A stretch of DNA of 64,000 nt from Nanchangia anserum. GTDB lineage: Bacteria; Actinomycetota; Actinomycetes; Actinomycetales; Actinomycetaceae. This document shows, piece after piece, positions 43,948 to 53,245 of this stretch. The notes below the pieces were generated by a model. It did not search any database, was not told the origin of the DNA, and saw only the letters and a list, made by a program, of their open reading frames with translations. Location: contig NZ_CP060506.1 in assembly GCF_015240065.1 (NCBI RefSeq), forward strand, positions 1,302,001 to 1,366,000. Direction: 5' to 3'. The translations under genes and the position numbers were made by a program. How positions within the stretch are numbered: position 1 is the stretch's first letter; each line of letters starts with the position of its first letter.

Positions 43948-45249
43948 ATGTCCCCTGTTATCCCACGCCGCACGCGGGTGCTTGCCGCAGCCGCCGCTGC
44001 CGCGATGGTGGCCCTCGCGGGCTGCTCATCTCAGCAGGGCATGAGCGGCGGCGACCCTCACACGCTCGAGCTATGGACGCACGTCGGCGGTAACGAACCC
44101 GAGTTGTCGGTCATTCGTGCCGCCGCCGAGGAGTACATGGCGAACAGCGATGTCACCATCAACATCACCGAGTTCCCTCAGCGCTCCTACAACGAGGCGA
44201 TCGTCGGGGCGGCCTCGTCGGGCGACCTGCCGTGCCTGTTCGACCTTGACGGCCCCATCATGCCGAACTGGGCGTGGTCGGGGTACCTGGCTCCGCTGGA
44301 CTTGCCGGCCGACACCACGGACACGCTGCTGGAATCGGCTCGCGGCGAATGGAACGGCACCTTGTACTCCGTGGGTGCCTTCGATACGTCGTTGACGATC
44401 CTCGCCCGCAAGTCGGCTCTCGTCGATAACGGCATCCGGATTCCCGACGTCGACCACCCGTGGACGAAGGCAGAATTCGACGCCGCGCTGGAAAAGCTGT
44501 CGAAGGATCCCCACTACGATCGCGCGATCGACATGTCCGTGTGGGATAGCGGCGAGTGGTGGTCCTACGCCTATTCCCCCATGTTGCAGTCCTTCGGCGG
44601 TGACCTCATCAACCGCGACACCTATCTGTCGGCCGACGGCGCCCTCAACGGCCCCGAGGCCATCGCGTTCGGCAAGTGGTTCCAAGATCTGTTCGCCAAG
44701 GGCTATGCCTCGAAGACCCCCTCGCAAGACGGAATCGACTTCACCAAGGGCAAGGCCGCCCTCATGTACACCGGCGGGTGGAAGGTCGACCAGGCCCAGG
44801 AAGCCCTGGGCACCGACGAGGTCCTCATCCTTCCGCCCGTCGATTTCGGCCACGGCCCCAAGGTCGGCGGTGGTTCGTGGCAGTGGGGTGTCTCGGCGAC
44901 GTGCGCGAACAAGCCCGCTGCCAACGGCTTTATCGCGACGCTGCTGCAAGACAAGTACCTCGTCAAGGTCTCGGATAACTCGGGTAACTTCCCCGCGCGA
45001 GAGCGTGCGAACAAGTACACGAAGAACTTCGCCCCAGGCGCCCCGATGGAACCGCTGTTCCCCATTGCCGAGAAGTACTCGATGATTCGCCCGCCCACGC
45101 CCGGATACGCGGTGATCTCGTCGGTGTTCGATAAGGCGATGCACGACATCATGGCGGGTGCCGATGTCAAGAGCAGCCTGGACCAGGCGGTCGTCGATAT
45201 CGACGCCAATATCAAGGCCAATGACGGCTACGGAATGAAGAAGAAGTAG
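43948..45249 (+). CDS. ABC sugar transporter substrate-binding lipoprotein
   Basis: 433 residues with a lipoprotein signal (VALAGCSS; lipidated C26) and family-1 extracellular solute-binding fold: LELWTHVGGNEPELSVIRAA, SSGDLPCLFDLDG, PHYDRAIDMSVWDSG, KGKAALMYTGGWKVDQ, SWQWGVSATCANK. It captures an oligosaccharide outside the cell and delivers it to the two permeases encoded next. AAGGAA upstream of the ATG. The neighbouring GH32-like enzyme points to a fructose-containing or related oligosaccharide (inference). Confidence 0.93.
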   Translation: MSPVIPRRTRVLAAAAAAAMVALAGCSSQQGMSGGDPHTLELWTHVGGNEPELSVIRAAAEEYMANSDVTINITEFPQRSYNEAIVGAASSGDLPCLFDLDGPIMPNWAWSGYLAPLDLPADTTDTLLESARGEWNGTLYSVGAFDTSLTILARKSALVDNGIRIPDVDHPWTKAEFDAALEKLSKDPHYDRAIDMSVWDSGEWWSYAYSPMLQSFGGDLINRDTYLSADGALNGPEAIAFGKWFQDLFAKGYASKTPSQDGIDFTKGKAALMYTGGWKVDQAQEALGTDEVLILPPVDFGHGPKVGGGSWQWGVSATCANKPAANGFIATLLQDKYLVKVSDNSGNFPARERANKYTKNFAPGAPMEPLFPIAEKYSMIRPPTPGYAVISSVFDKAMHDIMAGADVKSSLDQAVVDIDANIKANDGYGMKKK

Positions 45250-45258
45250 GTGAGACCT

Positions 45259-46161
45259 GTGGCTACCACAACTGTTCGTTCGCGTGCGAACACGCGTCGG
45301 GAACTCAGCGCGTGGGCTATGTCGGCCCCGGCTCTGTTGCTGATGACGCTGTTCCTCATCATTCCCATCCTGTTGACGTTTGCGCTCTCCTTTACGAACG
45401 CGCGTCTCGTTTCTCCCAACCCCACCGAGTTTGCCGGGCTGACGAACTTCATTCGCGCCTTCACGGCCGATCCGACGTTCGTGCGCTCGCTCATCAATAC
45501 GGCGTTGTTCGCGATCGTCGTCGTCCCCGTCCAATCGGGTATCGCGTTGGCGCTGGCGATTCTCGTCAACCAGAAGGTCAAGGGCGTGACGGCGTTCCGC
45601 ACGATGATCTTCATGCCAGTCGTCACCTCGATGGTCGTCGTGTCGATTCTGTGGAGCTTCTTCTACCAGGAAGACGGCCTGTTCAATTCCGTCTTCAACA
45701 CCCTCACCGGCGGAGCGTGGACGGCGATCCCGTGGTTGCAGACTCCGGGAACAGCCATGCCGGCCATCATCGTGTTGTCGATCTGGCAGGCCGTGGGCTT
45801 GCACATGATCATCTGGCTGTCGGGCCTGCAAATGATCGATCCGTCCCTGTATGAGGCGGCTGACCTCGACGGGGTCAGTGCGTGGCAGAAGTTCCGCTAT
45901 GTCACATGGCCGGGGCTGCGGTCGACGATGGTGTTCATCCTCGTGACGATCACGATCGCCGCGCTGGGCCTGTTCATCCAGATCGACGTCATGACGCAGG
46001 GTGGTCCGAAGGACACGACGTCGACAATCGTCTACCACGCCGTGCGCAAGGGCTTCCGTGAACAAGATGTCGGTTACGGTGCCGCGATTTCGCTGATCTT
46101 CTTTGCGCTGGTGCTCGTGATTACCGCGATTCAGCGCTACCTGACTCGAGATAAGGACTGA
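45259..46161 (+). CDS. ABC sugar transporter permease 1 (MalF-like)
   Basis: 300 residues, six membrane helices (first SAPALLLMTLFLIIPILLTF), with the EAA loop YEAADLDGVSAWQKFRYVTW that docks to the ATPase. Two in-frame GTG starts exist, 45250 and 45259; I prefer 45259 because AGGTGAG precedes it. No ATPase gene lies in this operon, so a shared MsiK-type ATPase encoded elsewhere is expected, as is normal in actinobacteria. Confidence 0.93.
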   Translation: MATTTVRSRANTRRELSAWAMSAPALLLMTLFLIIPILLTFALSFTNARLVSPNPTEFAGLTNFIRAFTADPTFVRSLINTALFAIVVVPVQSGIALALAILVNQKVKGVTAFRTMIFMPVVTSMVVVSILWSFFYQEDGLFNSVFNTLTGGAWTAIPWLQTPGTAMPAIIVLSIWQAVGLHMIIWLSGLQMIDPSLYEAADLDGVSAWQKFRYVTWPGLRSTMVFILVTITIAALGLFIQIDVMTQGGPKDTTSTIVYHAVRKGFREQDVGYGAAISLIFFALVLVITAIQRYLTRDKD

Positions 46162-46164
46162 CCG

Positions 46165-47121
46165 ATGGCTACGACGATTCCTCCTACCTCTCCCGTTGTC
46201 ACCGACCAGGCTCGTCCGCGCAAGCGCCGCCAGGTTGGCAAGGTGGCCGCGAAGCGGCGCTACCTCGTGACCGTGTACGCCGGACTTATTCTGGCGGCAA
46301 TCATCGCGGTGGCTCCGCTGTTGTTCATGGTCGTGTCCTCGTTTAAGGCCTCGGACCAGCAGATCCTCGGCGACCTGGGCTCTATCAAGGCGTTCTTGCC
46401 GGTGGGCGACTTGACGCTGTCGAATTACACCGGCGCGTCCCAGCGCGTGCCGGCGCTGCAGTTCATGGCAAACTCGGTGATCATCACGGTCGCCACGGTC
46501 GTGCTCGGCCTCATCGTCAATTCCATGATCGGCTTCGCGATCGCGCGGATGCGTTTCCGCGGCGCGGGCTTCGTGTTGTCGATCGTGCTTGCGACCCTCA
46601 TGGTGCCGTTCGAGACGATCGCCGTGCCGATGGTCTATTGGGTCTCGAAGCTGCCCGCGATCACGTGGGCACACGACGGCTTCTTGCTCAAGCAGGGCAT
46701 GTTGAACACCTACCAGGTCCAGATTCTGCCCTTCGTGGCGAATGCGTTGGCGATCTTCCTCTTCGTGCAGCACTTCAAGACGATTCCCAAGGAGTTTGAC
46801 GAAGCTGCCCGCGTCGATGGCGCGAATTGGTGGACGATTTATCGGCGCATCATCGCTCCCATGTCGGGGCCGACATTCGCGACGGTCGCCATCATCACGA
46901 TGCTGCCGGCGTGGAACTCGTATCTGTGGCCACTCATGGCGGTCCAGAAGCCGTCGATGCGTCCGGTGAGCGTCGGTATGCAGTACTTCTTCCAGCTCAA
47001 TCCCGACTGGGGACAGATCATGGCCTACGCGACGATTATCACCGTTCCGGTCCTCATCATCTTCGTCATCTTCCAGCGCTCGTTCGTCTCGTCGCTGGCG
47101 TCGTCGGGGGTTAAGGGGTAA
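46165..47121 (+). CDS. ABC sugar transporter permease 2 (MalG-like)
   Basis: 318 residues: long basic cytoplasmic N-terminus (ARPRKRRQVGKVAAKRR), six membrane helices, and EAA loop FDEAARVDGANWWTIYRRII. The C-terminal half has PAWNSYLWPLMAVQKPSM, characteristic of MalG/CUT1 permeases. Three bases separate it from permease 1 and four from the glycosidase, so the four structural genes form one tight operon. Confidence 0.94.
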   Translation: MATTIPPTSPVVTDQARPRKRRQVGKVAAKRRYLVTVYAGLILAAIIAVAPLLFMVVSSFKASDQQILGDLGSIKAFLPVGDLTLSNYTGASQRVPALQFMANSVIITVATVVLGLIVNSMIGFAIARMRFRGAGFVLSIVLATLMVPFETIAVPMVYWVSKLPAITWAHDGFLLKQGMLNTYQVQILPFVANALAIFLFVQHFKTIPKEFDEAARVDGANWWTIYRRIIAPMSGPTFATVAIITMLPAWNSYLWPLMAVQKPSMRPVSVGMQYFFQLNPDWGQIMAYATIITVPVLIIFVIFQRSFVSSLASSGVKG

Positions 47122-47125
47122 GGCG

Positions 47126-48037
47126 ATGGCTCTGCGACTTCGCGATCACTGGATTTGGGATCACTGGATCCTCACGGGTGATGACCACCTGGATCTGTTC
47201 TTTCTTCGCGCATCGCGAGCCCTGCATGATCCGTTTCGCCGGCACTTCCGTGCTTCTATCGGGCACGCGGTCTCGCACGACGACGGGGCGACGTGGCAGT
47301 TATTGCCCGACGCGCTCGTTCACGCCGATGCCCCGGCCTTCGATGACCGGGCCTGCTGGACGGGATCGGCAATCCGTCACCCGGATGGGTTTATCCGGCT
47401 GTTTTACACGGGGATATCCCACGGCGACGGGGGCCGGCTCGTCCAGCGCATCGGCTGGGCGGACTCGCGTGACGGCGTGACCTTCACGCGCATGTCGCGG
47501 CCTCCTCTCGAGGCAGATCCGCGCTGGTACGCCGTTCCCGGCGACGCCGACGTCAATTGGCGCGACCCGTTCGTGTTCCGCCACGAGGGCCGCTGGCACA
47601 TGGTGATTACGGCGTCGGCTGCCGGGGCCCCTCCCGGTTACGGCGGGGTGATCGGCCATGCCGTATCGGATGACCTCGAGACGTGGCAAGTGCGTGAACC
47701 CCTCACCGAGCCGTCGCGGTTCCGCCACCTCGAGTGTTCGCAGGTTCGCCGCATCGATGGGACGGATTACCTCGTGTTCTCGTGCGGGGCGACGATGCTG
47801 GTCGATCCCTCACAAGGATCGGTGTGGGTGGCCAAGGGCGAATCACCGCTGGGTCCCTTCGACCTGGCCGGTGCCCGCTACGTCAGTCCCGATCACCTCT
47901 ATGCCGGACAGCTCTTCCAGGACACGTCCGCGCAGTGGTGGTTCACCGGGTTCGATTCCGTCGATGACACGAATTTCCCCGGTGTCGTGGCCGATCCCAT
48001 CGCCTGGCGTGATCTGGAACTGCGCACTCCCGCCTGA
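47126..48037 (+). CDS. GH32/GH-J-like glycosidase, cytoplasmic
   Basis: 303 residues forming a five-bladed beta-propeller, without signal peptide or beta-sandwich domain. The three acidic motifs of clan GH-J can be placed: WDHW at 11-14 (nucleophile candidate D12), RDP at 146-148 (WRDPFVF), and LECSQV with E203 (acid/base candidate). WTGSAIRHPDG at 78 is also typical. This suggests an intracellular beta-fructosidase or a relative acting on the sugar brought in by the adjacent importer; GH43 or GH68-like substrates cannot be excluded. It is shorter than secreted levanases and invertases, which carry an extra C-terminal domain. Confidence 0.78.
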   Translation: MALRLRDHWIWDHWILTGDDHLDLFFLRASRALHDPFRRHFRASIGHAVSHDDGATWQLLPDALVHADAPAFDDRACWTGSAIRHPDGFIRLFYTGISHGDGGRLVQRIGWADSRDGVTFTRMSRPPLEADPRWYAVPGDADVNWRDPFVFRHEGRWHMVITASAAGAPPGYGGVIGHAVSDDLETWQVREPLTEPSRFRHLECSQVRRIDGTDYLVFSCGATMLVDPSQGSVWVAKGESPLGPFDLAGARYVSPDHLYAGQLFQDTSAQWWFTGFDSVDDTNFPGVVADPIAWRDLELRTPA

Positions 48038-48053
48038 GTCCGTCTCACACGCG

Positions 48054-48088
48054 CACGGCCCCGACCGCTTCACGTGGTCGGGGCCGTG
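48054..48088. terminator. Bidirectional hairpin between glycosidase and metG
   Basis: ACGGCCCCGACC pairs perfectly with GGTCGGGGCCGT over a nine-base loop, extended by one more C-G pair. It lies between two convergent genes and would end both. Confidence 0.75.
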
Positions 48089-48104
48089 TCACATTCAGGC
48101 GCGA

Positions 48105-49919
48105 TTAAGCCGGCGTAATGCCCAGGCGCTCCAGCTCCTCGTCGATGATTGCCGGATCGAGCTTGGTGAAGACGGGCTTCGGCTTGGCGACTGCCACCCC
48201 GGGGGTGACGTCGTGACGTCCCCACGCGCGCACGCTCGCGTAGTCGCCGGTGATGATCGGGTATGTCCGCGCCGATCCGTCGTCGTTCGTCACGTCGAGG
48301 TCCTCGACCTCCTCGATGCGCGGCAGCGGTGCCAGTGTCCCGTCGCCGCCAAAGATCTCGTCGATGGCGTTGGCGCTGAAAGGCAGGAACGGGCTGAGCA
48401 TGACGTTGAGGTCGGACACGGCCTGCGCCAGCGTCCACAGCACCGTCGCCAGGCGTTCGCGCTGGTCCTCGCCCTTGAGGCGGAACGGCTCGGTGTCGGC
48501 AACGTAGCGGTTGGCGAGTCCCACCAGGCGCATGGCCTCACCCAGCGCGGCCTTTTGGTGGTGGGTGCGAATCGACTCACCGACCCGATCAAAGCCCGCG
48601 GCCAGCGCGTCCAGCAGCTCGCGGTCGACGTCTTCCAACTGTCCCGGCGTGGGGATCTCGCCGAACTTCTTATGGATCATCGATGCCGAGCGATTGACGA
48701 GGTTCCCCCACGCGGCGACGAGTTCATCGTTCGTGCGGCGAACGAATTCGCTCCACGTAAAGTCGGCGTCCTGGTTCTCGGGACCGGCCGCGGAAATGAA
48801 GTAGCGCAGGGCATCGGCCTGGTAGCGCTCGAGCATGTCGCGCACGTAAATAACGACGGACTTTGACGTCGAGAACTTCTTGCCCTCCATCGTCAAGAAC
48901 TCGCTGGAGACGACCTCGGTCGGCAGGTTGAGGGTCCCGAGATCCCCGGGTTCGCCACCGCGTGAGCCCTCACCGTTGTAGCCGAGCATCTCGGCCGGCC
49001 AAATCTGGGAGTGGAAGACAATGTTGTCCTTGCCCATGAAGTAGTAGGACAGCGCCTCGGGATTGTTCCACCATTCCCGCCACGCATCGGGGTTGCCGCT
49101 GCGGCGCGCCCATTCGATCGACGCCGACAGGTAGCCGACGACGGCGTCGAACCACACGTAGAGGCGCTTGTTCGGCTGGTCTTCCCAGCCGGGAACGGGG
49201 ATACCCCAGTCGATGTCACGCGTCATCGCGCGCGGCTTGATGTCGTCGAGGATGTTGAGCGAGAACCGGATGACGTTCGGACGCCACGTGCCCGATTCTT
49301 CGCGTTCGTTGAGCCACTGCGTCAACGCCTCGGCCAGGGCCGGCAGATCCAAGAAATAGTGAGTCGATTCGACAAACTTGGGGGTTTCGCCGTTGATCCG
49401 CGAGACAGGATTAATGAGGTCGACCGGGTCGAGCTGGTTCCCGCACGCGTCGCACTGGTCCCCGCGAGCGCCCGCGGCCCCACAGATCGGACAGGTTCCT
49501 TCGATGTAGCGATCGGGAAGGGTGCGTCCCGTCGACGGCGAGATGGCCGACATCTGGCTCTGGGTGACCATGTAGCCGTTATCGCGCACGCGCGCGAACA
49601 TTCGGCGCACGACGTCGTAATGGTTGCCGGTCGTCGTGCGGGTGAAGAGGTCGTAGGACAGGCCCAGGCGCGTGAGATCCTCAACGATGAGCCGGTTGTT
49701 GCGGTCGGCAAGTTCGCGCGGCGTCATGCCGTCGGCGTCGGCTTGGACGAGGATGGGCGTGCCGTGTTCGTCGGTGCCTGAAACCATGAGGACGTCGTGG
49801 CCCGCCATGCGCATGTAGCGCGAGAACACGTCGGAGGGGACTCCAAAACCGGCGACGTGGCCGATATGGCGGGGACCGTTGGCATACGGCCAGGCAACTG
49901 CGGAAAGAATACGGCTCAT
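48105..49919 (-). CDS. metG: Methionyl-tRNA synthetase
   Basis: 604 residues. Class I motifs HIGH at 18-21 ([14 protein letters not shown]) and the KMSKS loop in the form [11 protein letters not shown]; a zinc knuckle [18 protein letters not shown] between them; and the helical anticodon-binding domain ([20 protein letters not shown]). It charges initiator and elongator tRNA-Met. It lacks the C-terminal dimerisation/tRNA-binding extension found in longer MetRS, the usual state in actinobacteria. Followed on the left by a bidirectional hairpin. Confidence 0.97.
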   Translation of the reverse strand: MSRILSAVAWPYANGPRHIGHVAGFGVPSDVFSRYMRMAGHDVLMVSGTDEHGTPILVQADADGMTPRELADRNNRLIVEDLTRLGLSYDLFTRTTTGNHYDVVRRMFARVRDNGYMVTQSQMSAISPSTGRTLPDRYIEGTCPICGAAGARGDQCDACGNQLDPVDLINPVSRINGETPKFVESTHYFLDLPALAEALTQWLNEREESGTWRPNVIRFSLNILDDIKPRAMTRDIDWGIPVPGWEDQPNKRLYVWFDAVVGYLSASIEWARRSGNPDAWREWWNNPEALSYYFMGKDNIVFHSQIWPAEMLGYNGEGSRGGEPGDLGTLNLPTEVVSSEFLTMEGKKFSTSKSVVIYVRDMLERYQADALRYFISAAGPENQDADFTWSEFVRRTNDELVAAWGNLVNRSASMIHKKFGEIPTPGQLEDVDRELLDALAAGFDRVGESIRTHHQKAALGEAMRLVGLANRYVADTEPFRLKGEDQRERLATVLWTLAQAVSDLNVMLSPFLPFSANAIDEIFGGDGTLAPLPRIEEVEDLDVTNDDGSARTYPIITGDYASVRAWGRHDVTPGVAVAKPKPVFTKLDPAIIDEELERLGITPA

Positions 49920-49962
49920 GGGCGCCAGTCTAGCGGCACGGCGCGGCCGCTCTCATCTCGCC

Positions 49963-50832
49963 TTACTCCCGGCGCGAGGCTTTGTGGGCCAGTGCCTCGT
50001 GGAAGATGTCGCGCGCGCTGACTCCTGCGACGGCGACGTGGCGGGCGGCGTCCTTGAGGCGCATTCCCCCCTCGGCGAGGCGAAGGGCCTCGTCGGCGAG
50101 CGAGGACACATCGGCGTCGGCTGCGGGCGCGGGGGCAATGACGAGGACGATCTCGCCGAGCACACCATCGCGGGCGCGTTCGGCAAGATCGGCAAGGCTG
50201 CCACGCCAGATGTCCTCATACGTTTTCGTCAGCTCGCGGCACACGGCACCTCGACGCTCCGCGCCAAACGCCTCGACGGCAGCGGTAAGGGTGTCGGCCA
50301 GGCGGCGGGGCGACTCGAAGAAGATAAGAGTGCGCTCCTCATGTGCAAGCGCCGCGAAGACTCGCCCGCGTTCGCCGGATTTGCGCGGAACAAACCCCTC
50401 GAAGGAGAACCGAGCCGGCGACAGCCCCGACAGGGCAAGCGCGGCCAGAGGAGCCGATGGACCGGGCAGAATGGTGAGCGCCACGCCCGCCTCGTGAGCG
50501 GCCTGAACGACGGCGAAGCCGGGGTCGGAGATGAGGGGCATCCCAGCGTCGGAGACGACGAGAACGCGCTTGCCGGCCTGGGCCTCCTCGATGAGCCAGG
50601 GGGCGCGGTCGCGTTCGTTGTGGTCGTGGCTGGCAACGATGCGCGCGTGCAGCGCGACGTCAAGGGCAGCGGCTAAGCGTTCGAGGCGGCGGGTGTCCTC
50701 AGCGGCGATGACGTCGGCCTCGGCGAGGGCGCGGCGCAGTCGCACCGACGCATCGAGGGGATTGCCGATCGGCGTGGCCGCAAGTGCGATCGTGCCGGGG
50801 ATCAACACGGGCTCGGTGCGGTGCTCACTCAT
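49963..50832 (-). CDS. rsmI: 16S rRNA 2'-O-methyltransferase RsmI
   Basis: RsmI methylates the ribose of C1402 in 16S rRNA. 289 residues with the SPOUT-unlike tetrapyrrole-methylase fold: IALAATPIGNPLDASVRLRR, ADVIAAEDTRRLERL, VLVVSDAGMPLISDPGF, LPGPSAPLAALALSGL, IFFESPRRLADTL, CRELTKTYEDIWRG. Located just upstream of metG and divergent from the mannosyltransferase gene, a frequent actinobacterial arrangement. Confidence 0.96.
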   Translation of the reverse strand: MSEHRTEPVLIPGTIALAATPIGNPLDASVRLRRALAEADVIAAEDTRRLERLAAALDVALHARIVASHDHNERDRAPWLIEEAQAGKRVLVVSDAGMPLISDPGFAVVQAAHEAGVALTILPGPSAPLAALALSGLSPARFSFEGFVPRKSGERGRVFAALAHEERTLIFFESPRRLADTLTAAVEAFGAERRGAVCRELTKTYEDIWRGSLADLAERARDGVLGEIVLVIAPAPAADADVSSLADEALRLAEGGMRLKDAARHVAVAGVSARDIFHEALAHKASRRE

Positions 50833-50894
50833 GGCCTCATCGTCTCACGCTCGCACGCCTGGCCGCCTTGACGGGCACGCGAAAGCCGGCCCCG

Positions 50895-50900
50895 TACAAT
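50895..50900 (+). promoter_or_regulatory. -10 element for a probably leaderless transcript
   Basis: TACAAT ends six bases before the GTG of the mannosyltransferase gene, so transcription would start at or within a base or two of the start codon. No Shine-Dalgarno precedes the GTG. A TTGACG lies 21 bases upstream, a longer spacing than ideal. Confidence 0.55.
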
Positions 50901-50906
50901 CACAGC

Positions 50907-52550
50907 GTGACAGATACGCCACTTGAGGTTGTCTCACCCACGCTCACGCGTGCTCGTCCCCGCGCGACCTTTCGCCTCGCGCACGCCTGGGCCGACGGTT
51001 TCCGCCCCCGCAGCCCGCGAGGACCGCGCGAGGGCACGGCGACGGCACGCGGCCACCTTGCCGCCCTCCTCCTCAGCGTCATCGTCGCCGCGTGGACGCG
51101 ATTGAGCGCGCTGGGTGGGGTCAACCGGATTGCCTTCGACGAGACGTACTACGTCAAGGACTCCTATTCTCTGTGGCATCTCGGCTACGAGGGGCAGTGG
51201 GCAGACAACGTCAACGAGGCCTTCGCCGCCGGCGACTATTCGGGCTTGTCGCGAGAAGGCGCCTTCGTCGTTCACCCCCAACTGGGCAAATGGCTGCTCG
51301 GCATTGGCCCGGAGCTGTTCGGGTGGACGCATCCGTGGGCGTGGCGGCTCATGCCGGCGATCGCCGGAATCGTCATGGTTGCCCTCATCTGCGTGTTGGC
51401 TCGCCAGCTGTTCGATTCGCCCATCGTCACCGCGATGTGCGGGATCTTCCTTGCCTTAGATGGCGTCGCCGTCTCCGTGTCGCGCATCGGGCTTCTCGAC
51501 GTCTTCGTCGCCGTCTTTTTATTAGCGGGATGCGTGAGCTTCGTGCGCGATCAGTTCTCGTGGCACGAGCGGCTGAGCCGGCACCTGCGCGCGAGCGCGG
51601 GCGCTTCCAGTACCCGCGAGACCTTCTCGCTATGGCGGCCATGGCTCGTCCTCACCGGCATCTTGTGGGGCCTGGCGCTGGGCGTGAAGTGGAACGCCCT
51701 CTATGTCATCGCCGCCGGTGGGATCTTCCTGTTTATCCGTGAGGTCACCGCTAGGCGTGCCGGTAGCCTGTCTTTTCTAACCGCGCTGCGCCGCGGCGTC
51801 ACGCGCGGCGGCATCCCGGCGTTTGTCCAGCTCGTTCCCACCGCGGTGGTCGTGTACCTGGTGACGTGGACGTCGTGGTTCATCCATCCACGCGCCTACG
51901 ATCACGGTGCCTCGGGAGCCAGCCGCCTCCTCGGCCTCGTCCGCGACTTTTGGATTTATCAACGCGACACCCTGAAATTCCACGAGGGCGTGACATCTCC
52001 ACACCGGTATCAGGCAAACGCCGCCCAGTGGATCTTTGACCTGCGCCCGACGTCGATGATGTGGTCGTCGCAGCTGCGCGGCAATCACGAATTCGTGCGC
52101 GCCTCGACGACAATCGGCAATCCGGCGATGTGGTGGCTGGGGGTCGCCGCCCTCGCCTTCGTCCTCATCATGGCGTTCTCGCTGCGCGATTGGCGCGCGG
52201 GCTTCATCGTGTTCGGTTACGTGGGGACGTGGGTGCCGTGGTTTATCTATTGGGATCGCACGATCTTCATGTTCTACACGGTCGTGCTCGTCCCGTTCGT
52301 CACGTTGGCGGTTGCTTACCTCATTGCGACGTTCCTCGGCGAGGTCGTTCCGCACGCCTGGCCGCTCATCGCGTGGGAGTTGCGGATGCGCCCGCCGCGC
52401 GTGGCGACATCGCCGCGAGCACGCCTACTCGCCTGGGCACTCGTGATCCTCGTCATAGCGTGCGGTCTGTTCTTCCTCCCCGTCGTCGCCGCCTGGGACA
52501 TTCCACGCGATCACTGGCAGTGGCGCATGTGGCTGCCCTCGTGGATCTGA
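50907..52550 (+). CDS. pmt: Dolichyl/polyprenyl-phosphate-mannose protein mannosyltransferase
   Basis: 547-residue GT39 membrane enzyme that O-mannosylates secreted proteins from polyprenyl-phosphate mannose. Landmarks: RIAFDETYYVKDSYSLWHLG with the catalytic DE pair in the first outer loop, FVVHPQLGKWLLGIGPELFG, SVSRIGLLDVFVAVF, LALGVKWNALYVIAAG, FWIYQRDTLKFHEGVTSPHR, and a C-terminal membrane block (IYWDRTIFMFYTVVLVPF). About eleven helices. The start is the GTG at 50907; the frame is open upstream but antisense to rsmI. Likely leaderless. Divergent from rsmI, as in other actinobacteria. Confidence 0.94.
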   Translation: MTDTPLEVVSPTLTRARPRATFRLAHAWADGFRPRSPRGPREGTATARGHLAALLLSVIVAAWTRLSALGGVNRIAFDETYYVKDSYSLWHLGYEGQWADNVNEAFAAGDYSGLSREGAFVVHPQLGKWLLGIGPELFGWTHPWAWRLMPAIAGIVMVALICVLARQLFDSPIVTAMCGIFLALDGVAVSVSRIGLLDVFVAVFLLAGCVSFVRDQFSWHERLSRHLRASAGASSTRETFSLWRPWLVLTGILWGLALGVKWNALYVIAAGGIFLFIREVTARRAGSLSFLTALRRGVTRGGIPAFVQLVPTAVVVYLVTWTSWFIHPRAYDHGASGASRLLGLVRDFWIYQRDTLKFHEGVTSPHRYQANAAQWIFDLRPTSMMWSSQLRGNHEFVRASTTIGNPAMWWLGVAALAFVLIMAFSLRDWRAGFIVFGYVGTWVPWFIYWDRTIFMFYTVVLVPFVTLAVAYLIATFLGEVVPHAWPLIAWELRMRPPRVATSPRARLLAWALVILVIACGLFFLPVVAAWDIPRDHWQWRMWLPSWI

Positions 52551-52592
52551 GCGCCTCGTGAGCAACGCCACCTCGACGGTCGCCCACCCGAT

Positions 52593-52622
52593 TTGCCTCC
52601 ACGACCGCTCCCTCTCTATAGT
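52593..52622 (+). promoter_or_regulatory. Sigma-70-type promoter for tRNA-Ala pair
   Basis: TTGCCT, 18-base spacer, TATAGT, ending 13 bases before the first tRNA-Ala. Confidence 0.6.
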
Positions 52623-52635
52623 GGGTGGTCGTTAA

Positions 52636-52711
52636 GGGGCTATGGCGCAGTTGGTAGCGCGTCTCGTTCGCAATGAGAAGGTCGGGGGTTCGAATCCCCC
52701 TAGCTCCACCA
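52636..52711 (+). tRNA. tRNA-Ala (anticodon CGC)
   Basis: Acceptor GGGGCTA/TAGCTCC with the alanine identity pair G3-U70; anticodon loop TTCGCAA gives CGC; discriminator A followed by an encoded CCA (52709-52711). Confidence 0.96.
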
Positions 52712-52724
52712 CCTGAGTTCTCAG

Positions 52725-52797
52725 GGGGCTATGGCGCAGTTGGTAGCGCGCTTCCATGGCATGGAAGAGGTCGGGGGTTCGAATCCCCCTAGCTCCA
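52725..52797 (+). tRNA. tRNA-Ala (anticodon GGC)
   Basis: Same acceptor and T arm as the preceding gene, with G3-U70, but anticodon arm CTTCC ATGGCAT GGAAG giving GGC. CCA is not encoded (CGA follows the discriminator). Separated from the first by 13 bases containing a short CCTGAG/CTCAGG hairpin. Confidence 0.96.
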
Positions 52798-53245
52798 CGA
52801 TCAGCCATTTACTGCCGCGACAGCGAAACCTCAACTCCTCACTCCGGATCATGGTCGCTCGCGCGCTGCACAAGCTGAACCAACGGCAGTGCCGCCACGC
52901 ACGCAAACGAAGCCCCACTCGGCTACGCGCAGCCCTGCCCCACACCAGACCAGCCGCGGTAACACCGAGCCGCGCAAGCACGAAATTCACGGGTGAGATC
53001 GACGGAGTCACCACCTATCACTCACCGACCGCCACCGCACGCTAGCGAGACGCAGGAGAAACACCAGCTTCTGACGTCCGCACAGTGAGGCCCACACACG
53101 ACGTCACACTTGCACAAAGTGACACACATCATATACAGTGAACTTGACAAGCGGCGACGTCCGCACCGCAACCCTGTCGAGCACTTCAAGCACGGACACG
53201 CCACCGCCACGATCGACAAAAGCTCATCCGACGGAAGGCACCAAA
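52798..53245. other. Intergenic region with promoter of secreted-protein gene
   Basis: No gene is supported. The first 300 bases after the tRNA-Ala pair show no ribosome binding site or sustained coding bias. The last 140 hold the promoter given at 53110-53137 and a 5' leader of about 100 bases. No copy of the tRNA-Ala 3' end was found to the right, so tRNA-directed insertion is not shown. Confidence 0.55.
53110..53137 (+). promoter_or_regulatory. Sigma-70-type promoter
   Basis: TTGCAC, 16-base spacer, TATACA in an AT-richer stretch, about 100 bases before the TTG start of the secreted Cys-rich protein. Confidence 0.6.

Noticed and set aside
44071-46773. A leftward open frame of 900 codons
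   Set aside because: Antisense to the sugar-binding protein and permease genes; His/Arg/Asp-rich, no start signal or domain.
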